Positions 28,301 through 36,195 of a stretch of DNA of 54,157 nucleotides are shown here, in pieces; within the stretch, counting starts at the first letter, position 1, and every line of letters starts with the position of its first letter. The stretch lies in contig JAKLJI010000013.1 of NCBI GenBank assembly GCA_023151275.1, forward strand, positions 57,066 to 111,222. The letters run 5' to 3'. Made by a program: the position numbers and the translations under genes. Origin of the DNA: Bacteroidia bacterium. GTDB taxonomy: Bacteria > Bacteroidota > Bacteroidia > UKL13-3. The notes below the pieces were generated by a model. It saw only the letters and a program-made list of their open reading frames with translations. It was not told where the DNA came from and made no database searches.

Positions 28301-29213
28301 TGTGGCTGGATTCATTCTTGTGAAGTAGGATTGTTTTAACCTCAGCTTCAACAATCAAATCAATATGATCATCTTCAAGAATCGTATCACGCTCAATGAT
28401 TACTTCATTTCTTTCGATGGAAACTACCTCACCGGTATCTTCATCTACGAAATCTTCAACCCAAGTTCTCAGAACCCTTGCAGCCAGCTTACGTCCTAAA
28501 ACGCGCTTTAATCCGGCCTTGCTAACTTTAACTTCTTCAGCAAGGTCGAACAGGTTCAAAATTTCTTTATCCGTTTCGTAACCAATGGCACGCAACAAAG
28601 TAGTAACAGGGAACTTTTTCTTACGGTCGATATACGCATACATGACGTTGTTTACGTCTGTTGCGAATTCAATCCAGCTACCTTTAAATGGAATTACCCT
28701 GGCAGAATAAAGTTTGGTTCCGTTGGTATGGTAGCTTTGACCAAAGAATACACCTGGTGAACGGTGAAGTTGACTTACAATTATCCTTTCAGCACCATTA
28801 ATAACAAAAGTACCGCGAGGAGTCATGTACGGAATAGTACCCAAATACACATCCTGTACAATTGTTTTGAAATCCTCGTGCTCAGGATCATTACAAGAAA
28901 GACGCAACTTGGCCTTCAGTGGAACTGAATAGGTCAAACCACGTTCAATGCACTCATCAATGGAGTAGCGAGGTGGATCTACGAAATAATCCAAAAATTC
29001 AAGGACGAAAATGTTCCTTGTATCCGTTATCGGAAAGTTCTCCAGAAATACTTTAAAAAGTCCCTCATTGGTGCGACTTTCTGAAGTAGTATCCAACTGG
29101 AAAAACTCCCTGAACGACTGCAATTGAACATCGAGAAAATCAGGATAATCAATTACAGGTTTGACAGAAGCGAAACTGATTCTTTCTCCTGTCGTATTAT
29201 TAATATTGGCCAA
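25398..29213 (-). CDS. rpoB: RNA polymerase beta subunit
   Basis: The second-largest subunit of RNA polymerase, 1271 residues. The rifampicin-binding region is recognisable around the stretch [20 protein letters not shown] and [20 protein letters not shown]. The C-terminal clamp-binding part [18 protein letters not shown] and the conserved [20 protein letters not shown] are intact. At the Rif-pocket positions I can compare (Asp and His equivalents in FMDQTN and ITHKRR), wild-type residues are present. It lies downstream of rplL, with a 102-bp spacer that holds a stable hairpin, and upstream of rpoC. Confidence 0.99.
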   Translation of the reverse strand: MANINNTTGERISFASVKPVIDYPDFLDVQLQSFREFFQLDTTSESRTNEGLFKVFLENFPITDTRNIFVLEFLDYFVDPPRYSIDECIERGLTYSVPLKAKLRLSCNDPEHEDFKTIVQDVYLGTIPYMTPRGTFVINGAERIIVSQLHRSPGVFFGQSYHTNGTKLYSARVIPFKGSWIEFATDVNNVMYAYIDRKKKFPVTTLLRAIGYETDKEILNLFDLAEEVKVSKAGLKRVLGRKLAARVLRTWVEDFVDEDTGEVVSIERNEVIIERDTILEDDHIDLIVEAEVKTILLHKNESSHNDFAIILNTLQKDTANSGKEAHEHIYRQLRNADPPDEETARGVIEKLFFSDKRYDLGDVGRYRINRKLNKNEPLSNRVLSKDDIVSIIKYLIELSNSRADVDDIDHLSNRRVRTVGEQLYAQFGVGLARMARTIRERMNIRDNEVFTPTDLINAKTLSSVINSFFGTNQLSQFMDQTNPLAEITHKRRMSALGPGGLSRDRAGFEVRDVHYTHYGRLCTIETPEGPNIGLISSLCVHAKINSMGFIETPYLKVTNGKVDVNDPVTYLSAEDEDGKVIAQSNARYDEHGNFAETRIKARYEGDFPMVEAEKLEFMDIAPNQIVSIAASLIPFLEHNDANRALMGSNMQRQAVPLLRPEAPVVGTGLEGRVAKDSRTLLVAEGNGTVEYVDANEIRIRYEQTENDRLVSFGTDTKSYKLIKFRRTNQNTCINLKPIVRKGQKVEKGTVLCEGYATQGGELALGRNLQVAFMPWQGFNFEDAIVISEKVVKEDIFTSIHITEYELEVRDTKRGEEELTNDIPNVSEDATKNLDENGLIRIGCEVGEGDILIGKITPKGETEPSPEEKLLRAIFGDKAGDVKDASLKAIPSTSGVVIDKKLFARAKKEKTAKADDKTKLARLKDEHEKNLKDIKDILVDKLFTVLSGKTSAGIINVYNEELIAKGSKFSQKNLADIDYSNVNATNWTTDPEKNELVRSILTNYKNRYNQEVADYRRKEYAISVGDELPTGILKLAKVYLANKRKLKVGDKMAGRHGNKGIVARIVREEDLPFMENGKPVDIVLNPLGVPSRMNLGQIYETVLGWAAKELGVKFATPIFDGASDDQVLEFTRKAGIPDWGKTYLNDGLTGMRFDQPVTVGVIYMIKLGHMVDDKMHARSIGPYSLITQQPLGGKAQFGGQRFGEMEVWALEAFGAANILQEILTIKSDDIVGRAKTYEAIVKGDNLPQAGLPESFNVLVHELRGLGLDITLE

Positions 29214-29264
29214 TGTTTAATTAGAATTAAAGGTTACCGAATCTTCGATTTCCATAAACAGGAA

Positions 29265-29292
29265 TGTGACCCACGGCTCCGCCGGGGTCACA
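29265..29292 (-). other. Stable hairpin between rplL and rpoB
   Basis: TGTGACCC (29265-29272) pairs with GGGTCACA (29285-29292), and CGGC/GCCG extend the stem inward to a 3-nt loop with one unpaired base. On the minus strand no T-run follows. The position matches that of the attenuator/RNase III site between rplL and rpoB in Enterobacteria. A similar role here is inference. Confidence 0.6.
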
Positions 29293-29315
29293 GACGCTAA
29301 TGAACTGAGTTCAAA

Positions 29316-29693
29316 TTACTTAAGCTCAACTTCAGCTCCGGCTTCAGTAAGCTTGGCTTTCAAATCTTCAGCAGTGGCTTTATCAACGCCTTCTTTAACT
29401 GGCTTTGGAGCACCATCTACTAATTCTTTAGCTTCTTTCAATCCTAAGCCGGTAAGGTCTTTAACGATTTTTACAACGTTAAGTTTGTTTGCACCAGCAC
29501 TTTTCAGGATAACATCAAAAGATGTTTTTTCAGCAGCGGCTTCACCGGCACCGGCAGCAGCAGGAGCTGCAACGGCTACTGCAGCAGCAGCAGGCTCAAT
29601 ACCGTACTCGTCTTTCAAAATTTTAGCTAACTCGTTAACTTCTTTTACTGTCAAGTTAACTAACTGTTCTGCGAACGCTTTTAAATCTGCCAT
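29316..29693 (-). CDS. rplL: 50S ribosomal protein bL12 (L7/L12)
   Basis: Stalk protein of 125 residues. A helical N-terminal dimerisation domain ([20 protein letters not shown]) is followed by an Ala-rich flexible hinge at about 33-52 ([20 protein letters not shown]), then the globular C-terminal domain ([20 protein letters not shown] and [20 protein letters not shown]). It recruits translation GTPases to the ribosome and binds L10, which is encoded just upstream. The strongly hinged shape and order L10-L12-RpoB are canonical. Confidence 0.98.
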   Translation of the reverse strand: MADLKAFAEQLVNLTVKEVNELAKILKDEYGIEPAAAAVAVAAPAAAGAGEAAAEKTSFDVILKSAGANKLNVVKIVKDLTGLGLKEAKELVDGAPKPVKEGVDKATAEDLKAKLTEAGAEVELK

Positions 29694-29738
29694 TTTTCTA
29701 AGATTAAATTGTTATTGTTTCTGTGATTGATTTTTTTA

Positions 29739-30260
29739 TTATTCCGGACGCTCCGATAATGTTTTTACTACACCGGCGATGGTATTTCCGCCCGATTGAA
29801 GGGCACTAATAACATTTTGAGCTGGTGATTGAAGCATACCAATGATTTCTCCGATAAGCTCATTTTTAGTTTTAAGATTTACAAGAGCTTCTAGTGAACT
29901 GTCACCGATGAAGATATCAGCATCAATTGCTGCACCTTTCAAACGAGGAATTTCACCTTTCTTGCGAAAATCTTTGATAACTTTAGCAGGTGCTTTCATG
30001 TCTTCACAAAACATCAGGGCTGAATTGCCTTTCAATGTGTCAACTAGTCCACCAAAGTCACGACCTGATTTTTCAAATGCTTTTTCAATCATGGTGTTTT
30101 TTGCAACTTGCATAACGATACCATTTTTGAATAGCTCTCTTCTCAACTTGCTGGTTTGCTCTGCATTCAAGGATGCAATATCTGTAATGTAGATATTCTT
30201 GTATTGACCAAACTTCTCCGCAAGCGAATCTATTAATGCTGATTTTTCTTCCCTATTCAT
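29739..30260 (-). CDS. rplJ: 50S ribosomal protein uL10
   Basis: Stalk base protein of 173 residues. The N-terminal rRNA-binding domain (LIDSLAEKFGQYKNIYITDI and LNAEQTSKLRRELFKNGI) precedes the C-terminal helix that carries the bL12 dimers (IIGMLQSPAQNVISALQSGG). It lies 10 bp after rplA and 45 bp before rplL in the operon. In many bacteria the L10-L12 complex represses its own mRNA. I see no obvious kink-turn leader in the short spacer upstream. Confidence 0.98.
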   Translation of the reverse strand: MNREEKSALIDSLAEKFGQYKNIYITDIASLNAEQTSKLRRELFKNGIVMQVAKNTMIEKAFEKSGRDFGGLVDTLKGNSALMFCEDMKAPAKVIKDFRKKGEIPRLKGAAIDADIFIGDSSLEALVNLKTKNELIGEIIGMLQSPAQNVISALQSGGNTIAGVVKTLSERPE

Positions 30261-30270
30261 CGCTTCTCAA

Positions 30271-30969
30271 TTAAATGCCAGGTACAGACTTCGTGTCAAC
30301 AGTAATACCTGGGCTCATTGTACTGCTGATGTGAATACTTCTAAAATAAGTGCCTTTAGCTGATGATGGTTTCAATTTGGCGATGCTCTGAATTAACTCA
30401 ACTGCATTTTCATACAATTTTTCAGGTGCAAAGCTCGATTTACCAATTGAAGTGTGGATGATACCTTCTTTATCAACTTTGAAATCGATTTTACCAGCTT
30501 TTACTTCTTTAACAGTTTTACCTACTTCTTGAGTAACGGTACCACTCTTAGGATTAGGCATTAAGTTGCGTGGTCCAAGGATTTTACCAAGCTTACCCAA
30601 CTTAGCCATAACAGCAGGCATAGTGATAATGATATCAATATCAGTCCAACCTTGCTCAATTTTTTGAATATACTCATCCAATCCCACAAAATCAGCACCC
30701 GCTTCTTTAGCTTCTGCTTCTTTATCGGCAGGTACCAACGCAAGAACTTTTAAAGTCTTACCTGTACCGTGTGGAAGAGCTACTACTCCACGAACCATTT
30801 GATTGGCTTTCTTTGGATCTACACCTAGACGAACATCAATATCAACTGATGAATCGAACTTTGTGTAAGAAATTTCCTTAACCAATTTTGATGCTTCTGT
30901 TAAAGTATAGGACTTATTGCCGTCAACTTTTTTCAGAACCTCTTTTCTTTTCTTACTTATCCTTGCCAT
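30271..30969 (-). CDS. rplA: 50S ribosomal protein uL1
   Basis: L1 stalk protein of 232 residues, the usual bacterial length. Typical segments are [36 protein letters not shown] and the [20 protein letters not shown] loop. It binds 23S rRNA helices 76-78 near the E site and, in many bacteria, its own operon mRNA. It starts 12 bp after the rplK stop, consistent with coupled expression of the L11-L1 pair. Confidence 0.98.
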   Translation of the reverse strand: MARISKKRKEVLKKVDGNKSYTLTEASKLVKEISYTKFDSSVDIDVRLGVDPKKANQMVRGVVALPHGTGKTLKVLALVPADKEAEAKEAGADFVGLDEYIQKIEQGWTDIDIIITMPAVMAKLGKLGKILGPRNLMPNPKSGTVTQEVGKTVKEVKAGKIDFKVDKEGIIHTSIGKSSFAPEKLYENAVELIQSIAKLKPSSAKGTYFRSIHISSTMSPGITVDTKSVPGI

Positions 30970-30981
30970 TTCCTGTTAATT

Positions 30982-31425
30982 TTAGTTTGTGAAAGGATTT
31001 TCGCCGGTAACTGTTAGGCCCATGCTGCGTGCGCTTCCTGCAACCATTTTCATAGCTGATTCAACTTTGAAGCAATTCATGTCAACAATTTTATCCTCTG
31101 CAATCTTGCGAATCTGTTCCCAGGATACGCTACCAATTTTTTTACGATTGGGTTCTGCTGATCCTTTCTGAATCTTTGCGGCTTCAATTAACTGTGCAGC
31201 TACAGGAGGAGTTTTGATTACGAAATCAAAAGATTTGTCACTGTAAACTGAAATTACCACCGGCAAAATTTTGCCAGCCTTGTCCTGAGTACGAGCATTG
31301 AACTGCTTGCAAAACTCCATAATGTTCACACCTTTCGAACCCAAAGCTGGACCGATTGGAGGAGCAGGATTTGCAGCACCGCCCTTAACCTGTAGTTTAA
31401 TAAAACCTGTTAGTTCTTTAGCCAT
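30982..31425 (-). CDS. rplK: 50S ribosomal protein uL11
   Basis: A 147-residue protein with the classic L11 pattern: [20 protein letters not shown] near the N-terminus (Pro-rich thiostrepton/EF-G contact region) and the RNA-binding C-terminal domain ([15 protein letters not shown] and [13 protein letters not shown]). It organises the GTPase-associated centre. First ribosomal gene of rplKAJL-rpoBC, 39 bp after nusG. Confidence 0.98.
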   Translation of the reverse strand: MAKELTGFIKLQVKGGAANPAPPIGPALGSKGVNIMEFCKQFNARTQDKAGKILPVVISVYSDKSFDFVIKTPPVAAQLIEAAKIQKGSAEPNRKKIGSVSWEQIRKIAEDKIVDMNCFKVESAMKMVAGSARSMGLTVTGENPFTN

Positions 31426-31464
31426 AACCTTTAATTTTTCCGCCCAAGGCGGATATACTCATTT

Positions 31465-32019
31465 TTAACTTTCTTTCTCTACTTGTACGAAATTGAGTTC
31501 CAATGGTGTTCTTCTTCCGAAGATTTTTACCATAACCTTCAATTTCTTTTTATCATCCATTACCTCTTCGATGACACCGCTAAATCCACTGAAAGGACCA
31601 TCGATAACTTTCACGCTCTCGCCAACAATGTAAGGCTCAAGCAAGGTTTCGCCCTGTTCGCTGATGTCGTCAACATTACCCAAAATCCGGTTCACTTCAG
31701 AAATTCTCAGCGGAGTTGGAGTAGCTTTTCCACCAAGGAAACCAACCACACCATTAACCGAATCAATGATATGACCCACTTCACCTGAAACATCTGCATG
31801 AATCAAAATATAACCCGGTAGGTAAGCTTTCTCCTTAGAGGTTTTTTTTCCGTTCTTTACCTGATAAATCTTTTCAGTAGGAATCAGAATTTGAGGCACC
31901 TGAGCAAGCAAACCGGCACGCTCGAGTTCAACCTCGATTTGGGCCTTCACCTTCTTCTCCTGACCGGTAATGGCTCTCACCACATACCACTTGAATTGAT
32001 CTGTTTGTTGTTCAGACAT
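31465..32019 (-). CDS. nusG: Transcription termination/antitermination factor NusG
   Basis: A 184-residue NusG. The NGN domain (about 8-115) starts KWYVVRAITGQEKKVKAQIE and includes YLPGYILIHADVSGEVGHII and NGVVGFLGG. The KOW domain (about 130-184) contains VGESVKVIDGPFSGFSGVIE. It links RNA polymerase to ribosomes and modulates pausing. It lies 17 bp after secE in the standard secE-nusG-rplK order. Confidence 0.98.
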   Translation of the reverse strand: MSEQQTDQFKWYVVRAITGQEKKVKAQIEVELERAGLLAQVPQILIPTEKIYQVKNGKKTSKEKAYLPGYILIHADVSGEVGHIIDSVNGVVGFLGGKATPTPLRISEVNRILGNVDDISEQGETLLEPYIVGESVKVIDGPFSGFSGVIEEVMDDKKKLKVMVKIFGRRTPLELNFVQVEKES

Positions 32020-32036
32020 TTGATTCTACCGATTTT

Positions 32037-32237
32037 CTACTGATTTTGAAAAATCTGATAAAAGAAGCCTAAAGCTCCACTACTTGCTAAGTCAATTACG
32101 TAAATAACCAAGGCAATGATCAGGGAGGCAATCATTACAATAATGGTACTCTCCTGAAGATCTTCCCAGCTGGGCCATGAAACTTTGTTCATTAGCTCAT
32201 CGTAAGAGGCTTTTATGTATTCAGATAATTTGTTCAT
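32037..32237 (-). CDS. secE: Protein translocase subunit SecE
   Basis: A short (66-residue) SecE with one membrane helix near the C-terminus (STIIVMIASLIIALVIYVID) preceded by the amphipathic segment SYDELMNKVSWPSWEDLQES typical of the family. The start is placed at the ATG at 32237 (MNKLSEYIK). The longer frame that begins at 32261 would overlap the tRNA-Trp gene and adds eight residues not seen in SecE. It stabilises the SecY channel in the inner membrane. Its place before nusG is canonical. Confidence 0.95.
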   Translation of the reverse strand: MNKLSEYIKASYDELMNKVSWPSWEDLQESTIIVMIASLIIALVIYVIDLASSGALGFFYQIFQNQ

Positions 32238-32252
32238 TGCTTTATCAGCTTG

Positions 32253-32323
32253 CACGGGCACCAGGATTCGAACCTAGATCGGAGGTTTTGGAGACCACAA
32301 TTCTACCATTGAACTATGCCCGT
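32253..32323 (-). tRNA. tRNA-Trp (CCA)
   Basis: Minus-strand cloverleaf with acceptor arms ACGGGCA/TGCCCGT, the D-arm region TAGTTCAATGGTAGAA, anticodon loop with CCA and T-loop GGTTCGAATCC. The CCA end is not encoded. It lies between tuf and secE, the usual Bacteroidota position. Confidence 0.95.
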
Positions 32324-32383
32324 TTGTTTGTTTTTGTTGGACTTCAAACGTAAAGTCCTGATTTTATTAACTCTATTAGACAC

Positions 32384-32415
32384 CAAGTGTTGGCTAGCTT
32401 CCTAGCCAACACTTG
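32384..32415 (-). terminator. Stem-loop after tuf
   Basis: A perfect 14-bp stem (32384-32397 with 32402-32415) with a 4-nt loop lies 16 bp after the tuf stop. On the minus strand the bases after the stem (GGTGTCTAATAG) are not a T-run, so it may be a partial terminator or an mRNA 3'-end stabiliser rather than a classical intrinsic terminator. Confidence 0.6.
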
Positions 32416-32430
32416 AATGTCAAATGGATA

Positions 32431-33618
32431 TTAGTCTAGGATTTCAGTTACCTGACCAGCACCTACTGTACGACCACCTTCACGGATAGCGAAACGGAGG
32501 TTTTTCTCCATCGCAATTGGAGCGATCAATTGTACAGTGATAGTGATGTTATCACCAGGCATAATCATCTCAACACCTTCAGGAAGGATAACCTCACCTG
32601 TTACGTCAGTTGTACGGAAGTAGAACTGTGGACGGTATTTGTTGAAGAAAGGAGTGTGACGTCCACCTTCGTCTTTTGAAAGAACGTAGATTTCAGCTTT
32701 GAACTTGGTGTGAGGAGTTACTGAACCTGGTTTGCAAATTACCATACCACGACGGATTTGGTTTTTGTCGATACCACGAAGCAACAAACCTACGTTGTCA
32801 CCAGCTTCACCACGGTCAAGAAGTTTACGGAACATTTCTACTCCGGTTACTACTGACTTCAATTTCTCAGCACCAAGACCGATGATATCAACCTCTTCAG
32901 AAGAGTTGATTACACCACGCTCAATACGACCTGTAGCAACAGTACCACGACCAGTGATTGAGAATACGTCTTCGATTGGCATCAAGAAAGGAAGATCTAC
33001 TGCGCGAGGAGGAACTGGGATGTAGCTATCAACAGCTGCCATCAATTCCATAATTTTCTCAACCCATTTAGCGTCTCCGTTCAATCCACCCAAAGCAGAA
33101 CCTTGGATAATTGGAATTTCGTCACCAGGGAATTCGTATTTGCTCAACAAATCACGGATTTCCATTTCAACGATTTCCAACAATTCTGGATCGTCAACCA
33201 TGTCAACTTTGTTCATGAACACAACGATACGAGGAACACCTACCTGACGAGCAAGAAGGATGTGCTCACGAGTTTGTGGCATTGGTCCGTCTGTAGAAGC
33301 TACTACAAGAATAGCACCGTCCATTTGAGCAGCACCAGTTACCATGTTTTTAACATAGTCGGCGTGACCAGGACAATCTACGTGAGCGTAGTGACGGTTA
33401 GCAGTTTGGTACTCAACGTGAGCAGTGTTAATAGTAATACCACGCTCTTTTTCTTCAGGAGCAGAGTCGATTGAATCAAAAGAACGAGCTTCAGACAAAC
33501 CTGCATCAGCAAGAACTTTGGTGATTGCAGCTGTCAAAGTAGTTTTACCGTGGTCTACGTGACCGATAGTACCGATGTTTACGTGCGGTTTACTACGGTC
33601 AAATTTTTCTTTAGCCAT
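32431..33618 (-). CDS. tuf: Elongation factor Tu
   Basis: A 395-residue EF-Tu. The P loop GHVDHGKT is at about 19-26, the switch region [13 protein letters not shown] follows, then [12 protein letters not shown] and the guanine-specificity motif NKVDM. Domains 2 and 3 (for example [15 protein letters not shown] and the C-terminal [18 protein letters not shown]) are intact. It delivers aminoacyl-tRNA to the ribosome. Position after four tRNA genes mirrors the thrU-tyrU-glyT-thrT-tufB order of Enterobacteria, which suggests shared transcription from the promoter at 34294. Confidence 0.99.
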   Translation of the reverse strand: MAKEKFDRSKPHVNIGTIGHVDHGKTTLTAAITKVLADAGLSEARSFDSIDSAPEEKERGITINTAHVEYQTANRHYAHVDCPGHADYVKNMVTGAAQMDGAILVVASTDGPMPQTREHILLARQVGVPRIVVFMNKVDMVDDPELLEIVEMEIRDLLSKYEFPGDEIPIIQGSALGGLNGDAKWVEKIMELMAAVDSYIPVPPRAVDLPFLMPIEDVFSITGRGTVATGRIERGVINSSEEVDIIGLGAEKLKSVVTGVEMFRKLLDRGEAGDNVGLLLRGIDKNQIRRGMVICKPGSVTPHTKFKAEIYVLSKDEGGRHTPFFNKYRPQFYFRTTDVTGEVILPEGVEMIMPGDNITITVQLIAPIAMEKNLRFAIREGGRTVGAGQVTEILD

Positions 33619-33691
33619 TTTGTTTAATTGTTTATGTTTTTAATTTCAGTTTGTTCCTCCGAACAAGCTCACTTATCAACTTCACTTCCAG

Positions 33692-33763
<72 letters not shown>

Positions 33764-33842
33764 TTAATTTCGCTCAGAACTTCGTTCTTTACGGAATCTC
33801 GCAAAACAAGCATAACCCCTTTCGGAGTTATGCTCATTTCTG

Positions 33843-33915
33843 AGCGGGAGACGAGGCTCGAACCCGCGACCTACAGCTTGGAAGGCTGTCGCTCTACCAA
33901 CTGAGCTACTCCCGC
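33843..33915 (-). tRNA. tRNA-Gly (TCC)
   Basis: Minus-strand cloverleaf with acceptor arms GCGGGAG/CTCCCGC, D-arm TAGCTCAGTTGGTAGAGC, anticodon loop with TCC between CAGCC and GGCTG-type arms, and T-loop GGGTTCGAGCC. Third in the four-tRNA run. Confidence 0.95.
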
Positions 33916-33976
33916 AATACGGTAATTTAAAAGGATTGCTGTTACGCTTTGCTTTTCAGTTTACCTGAACTGATGG

Positions 33977-34059
33977 TGGGGAGAAAAGGATTCGAACCTT
34001 TGAAGTCGTAAGACAACGGATTTACAGTCCGTCCCAGTTGGCCACTTTGGTATCTCCCC
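33977..34059 (-). tRNA. tRNA-Tyr (GTA)
   Basis: A class II tRNA of 83 nt on the minus strand with acceptor arms GGGGAGA/TCTCCCC, anticodon stem GACGGACTGTAAATCCG (anticodon GTA), a long variable arm and T-loop AGGTTCGAATCC. Confidence 0.95.
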
Positions 34060-34113
34060 GATTTTAAAGAACAACGTCTTTCAGTTTGTGTTGAACATCG
34101 TCAGCAATACTGG

Positions 34114-34186
34114 AGCCACTTGCCGGAATCGAACCAGCGACCTACTGATTACAAATCAGTTGCTCTACCAGCTGAGCTAAAGTGGC
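34114..34186 (-). tRNA. tRNA-Thr (TGT)
   Basis: Minus-strand cloverleaf with acceptor arms GCCACTT/AAGTGGC, D-arm TAGCTCAGCTGGTAGAGC, anticodon TGT and T-loop TGGTTCGATTCC. The three bases after the discriminator read CCA, unlike the other tRNAs of the cluster. First gene of the tRNA-tuf run. Confidence 0.95.
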
Positions 34187-34293
34187 ATCGATACTAAACT
34201 ATGCCTTGCATGACCCCTTTTTTTGGGTGGATGCTCAACCAAACCTGCAAAGAACTTTTACTTTTGAAGCCCTTCTCTTTCGGAAAAGGACTG

Positions 34294-34323
34294 CAAATGT
34301 AGCGCTTTACAGGACATTTGCAA
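34294..34323 (-). promoter_or_regulatory. Promoter of the tRNA-tuf operon
   Basis: On the minus strand TTG (34323-34321) is followed after 19 nt by TACATTTG (34301-34294), a full match to the Bacteroidota -33/-7 form. It lies about 110 bp upstream of the first tRNA. Confidence 0.75.
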
Positions 34324-34458
34324 TAATGGAAGCAATTTTTTTTCTGTTAAAGACGTTGGAAGCGTAACAGCGGGTGCGAAGGTAATTATTTTTGAGGTTA
34401 ATGCTAATTCTCCCCTCCTTCATTTCTCTAAATTTCTCAGATACAAGTAAAAAAAATG

Positions 34459-34486
34459 AAAAGGGAGGTCATATGCCTCCCCTTCC
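34459..34486 (-). terminator. Terminator of hpf
   Basis: On the minus strand AAGGGGAGG and CCTCCCTTTT form a short G+C-rich stem that runs into a T tract (the A-run at 34449-34456 on the plus strand), directly after the hpf stop. Confidence 0.7.
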
Positions 34487-34503
34487 TTTTTTATTTTCTT
34501 AGA

Positions 34504-34809
34504 TTAGTTGGTCTTTGCTTGCAACTTCTCTTTGTATCGTTTTACCTGAGATACCAATTTATCTAATACCAAATCGGTTGCTGCTTCAAAAGTAGTAGAT
34601 TGCTCTTTGGCAAAAATTGGATTACCATTCAGATTTAGCTTAATCTCCACAACTTTGTTTTCTCCTCCTTGGTCTTTTTCCAGTTTGAGATAAACATCGG
34701 CGCTACGGACATTTTCAGCAAAAGTCTCGGTTTTCTTTACTTTCTGTTCAACAAATTCAAGCAACTTTTGATCTGCTTTGAAATGGATTGATTGAATGTC
34801 AACTTGCAT
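34504..34809 (-). CDS. hpf: Ribosome hibernation-promoting factor, short form
   Basis: A 101-residue protein of the HPF/YfiA (RaiA) family, short form without the C-terminal dimerisation domain. The beta-alpha-beta pattern is visible (DIQSIHFKADQKLLEFVEQK, then SADVYLKLEKDQ, and TTFEAATDLVLDKLVSQVKR). It binds the 30S decoding region and silences ribosomes in stationary phase. It lies 77 bp downstream of xerC and ends in its own terminator. The family is well conserved, so this call is firm. Expression control cannot be read here beyond a small inverted repeat in the upstream gap. Confidence 0.93.
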   Translation of the reverse strand: MQVDIQSIHFKADQKLLEFVEQKVKKTETFAENVRSADVYLKLEKDQGGENKVVEIKLNLNGNPIFAKEQSTTFEAATDLVLDKLVSQVKRYKEKLQAKTN

Positions 34810-34886
34810 AATTCTGATATTTATTTAGGCTCAACCATTACCTGCCTGAATGGTCTTGCCCGGTTGGGTTCATGTTTTGGCAGGAT

Positions 34887-35807
34887 TTAAGCTCTCGGAT
34901 GTTTATTTTTATAAACCTCTTTTAATCGTGTAATACTGTTGTGCGTATAAACTTGGGTGGCTGATAAATTTGCATGTCCCAACAATTCCTTAATAGCATT
35001 CAAATCTGCCCCTTTGTTTAAAAGGTGGGTAGCATAACTGTGGCGCAATACATGTGGGCTCCTTTTTTCCAAGGTACTCACACTTCCTAACTCATCCTTT
35101 ACCATCTGATAGATTTTCCGCGGGTTCAACTCGTTACCTTCTTGGTTGCACAATAGGCCTGAACTAAACAATCCGGCCCCTAGTTTTTCTGCCCTAAAAT
35201 TAGCAATATCCTCAAGGACCTCGCGATTTACAGGCACAATTCGCTCTTTTTTACGCTTTCCAAACACTTTTATCCGGCTATTGTAGGTGTCGATATCAGC
35301 CTCCTTCAACCCTAACAATTCAGATAAGCGAATTCCACTGCCATACAACAAGGAAATGACCAGCTTTTTCAGCGCAGGCTCAAAACCGGCTTCTACAGGT
35401 TTATCCAACAACTCCTGCATGGGTTTTTCCTCAACAAATACAGGTAATCGTTTTGCTACTTTTGGACCTGTAATCTTTAGCATGGGGTTGATTTCTACTA
35501 TCCCCTCGCGCAAAGCAAACTTGTAAAAAGAACGCAAAGCCGAAATCTTCCTGAGTACAGAACGGGAATTGAGTTTTGAATCCATCAGGTGGGCAATCCA
35601 GGAACGGATATGGGTTGATTTTAAATCGCTTAAAGTGCTTAGGGAAAATGATTCTCGTAAGAACTCCTGAAAGGCTGAGAAGTCAGACTCATAAGCATTT
35701 AAGGTATGCTCCGAGTACTTTCGTTCAAACTTCAGCAAAGTTAAAAATTGTCCAAAAGCGGCATTGAGTTCCATAGCTAATCCCTGAACTAAATTAAGCG
35801 ATTTCAC
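34887..35807 (-). CDS. xerC: Tyrosine recombinase XerC-like
   Basis: A 306-residue site-specific recombinase. The N-terminal SAM-like domain (FLTLLKFERKYSEHTLNAYE) precedes the catalytic domain with Arg 160 (YGSGIRLSELLG), a Lys in GKRKKERIVP, His 252 and Arg 255 in HVLRHSYATHLL, His 278 in LLGHANL and the nucleophile Tyr 287 in QVYTHN. All six catalytic positions are intact, unlike the integrase fragment at 6387. It probably resolves chromosome dimers at dif with a partner recombinase. The start could be ATG 35807 or the ATG at 35774 (MELNAAFG), which fits family length slightly better. Confidence 0.9.
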   Translation of the reverse strand: MKSLNLVQGLAMELNAAFGQFLTLLKFERKYSEHTLNAYESDFSAFQEFLRESFSLSTLSDLKSTHIRSWIAHLMDSKLNSRSVLRKISALRSFYKFALREGIVEINPMLKITGPKVAKRLPVFVEEKPMQELLDKPVEAGFEPALKKLVISLLYGSGIRLSELLGLKEADIDTYNSRIKVFGKRKKERIVPVNREVLEDIANFRAEKLGAGLFSSGLLCNQEGNELNPRKIYQMVKDELGSVSTLEKRSPHVLRHSYATHLLNKGADLNAIKELLGHANLSATQVYTHNSITRLKEVYKNKHPRA

Positions 35808-35870
35808 GAATATTCCAACTGATAATTCGCAGCTGGTGGTTTCTATTCAGAAAATCAGGCTAAAGTAAAA

Positions 35871-35903
35871 TAAAAAAAGCCGCTCCAATTCAAGAGCGGC
35901 TTT
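35871..35903 (-). terminator. Terminator of rpsU
   Basis: AAAGCCGCTC (35876-35885) pairs with GAGCGGCTTT (35894-35903) over 10 bp. On the minus strand the stem runs into TTTTTTTATTTTA, a classical intrinsic terminator, 18 bp after the rpsU stop. Confidence 0.9.
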
Positions 35904-35920
35904 CCTGTAATCATAACAAA

Positions 35921-36115
35921 TTAGTTGCTGGCCTGTTGCTGAAGGAAAAGCTTGTAGGCGGCACGGATCTTTTGTTGACGTTTTACAATACAAGGCTTGG
36001 TAAATTGTTGACGGGACCTAAGTTCCTTAACAACTCCTGTTTTCTCGTACTTCTTTTTAAACTTCTTTAGCGCTTTGTCTAAAGATTCGTTTTCTTTAAC
36101 GTTAATCTGGATCAT
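35921..36115 (-). CDS. rpsU: 30S ribosomal protein bS21
   Basis: A 64-residue basic protein typical of bS21 (IQINVKENESLDKALKKFKK, then RQQFTKPCIVKRQQKIRAAY). In Bacteroidota, bS21 together with bS6 and bS18 has been shown to occlude the anti-Shine-Dalgarno end of 16S rRNA. The gene has its own promoter, its own terminator and an unusually perfect Shine-Dalgarno sequence. This is the arrangement expected if low bS21 levels free the anti-SD and raise rpsU translation. Confidence 0.97.
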   Translation of the reverse strand: MIQINVKENESLDKALKKFKKKYEKTGVVKELRSRQQFTKPCIVKRQQKIRAAYKLFLQQQASN

Positions 36116-36122
36116 AATTGTG

Positions 36123-36132
36123 CACCTCCTTT
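36123..36132 (-). promoter_or_regulatory. Strong Shine-Dalgarno sequence of rpsU
   Basis: On the minus strand AAAGGAGGTG lies 7 nt before the rpsU ATG, a full complement of the anti-SD. I do not see comparable motifs before most other genes in this window, for example tuf, rplK or hsdM. It therefore looks like a selected exception. Confidence 0.85.
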
Positions 36133-36165
36133 CCTTGAGTCTCCTGAGGTTTATTTCAGGGACCG

Positions 36166-36195
36166 CGAAAGTAGAACATTTATTTTAAAATTCAA
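36166..36195 (-). promoter_or_regulatory. Promoter of rpsU
   Basis: On the minus strand TTG (36195-36193), 19 nt, then TACTTTCG (36173-36166), one mismatch from TAnnTTTG. It lies just upstream of the 5' leader that contains the Shine-Dalgarno sequence. Confidence 0.65.

Larger units (their letters stand above)
34187..34503. other. Spacer between the tRNA run and hpf
   Basis: This 317-bp gap holds the tRNA/tuf promoter (34294-34323) and the hpf terminator (34459-34486). I see no gene. The plus-strand ORF of 61 codons crosses the tRNA promoter and has no protein features. Confidence 0.6.

Noticed and set aside
29266-29730. 154-codon ORF opposite rplL
   Set aside because: It is the complement of the Ala-rich hinge gene rplL, which is certain by content and operon order.
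33764-33842. Possible additional tRNA between tRNA-Thr and tRNA-Gly
   Set aside because: An 8-bp hairpin is present but no cloverleaf, D-arm or T-loop consensus.
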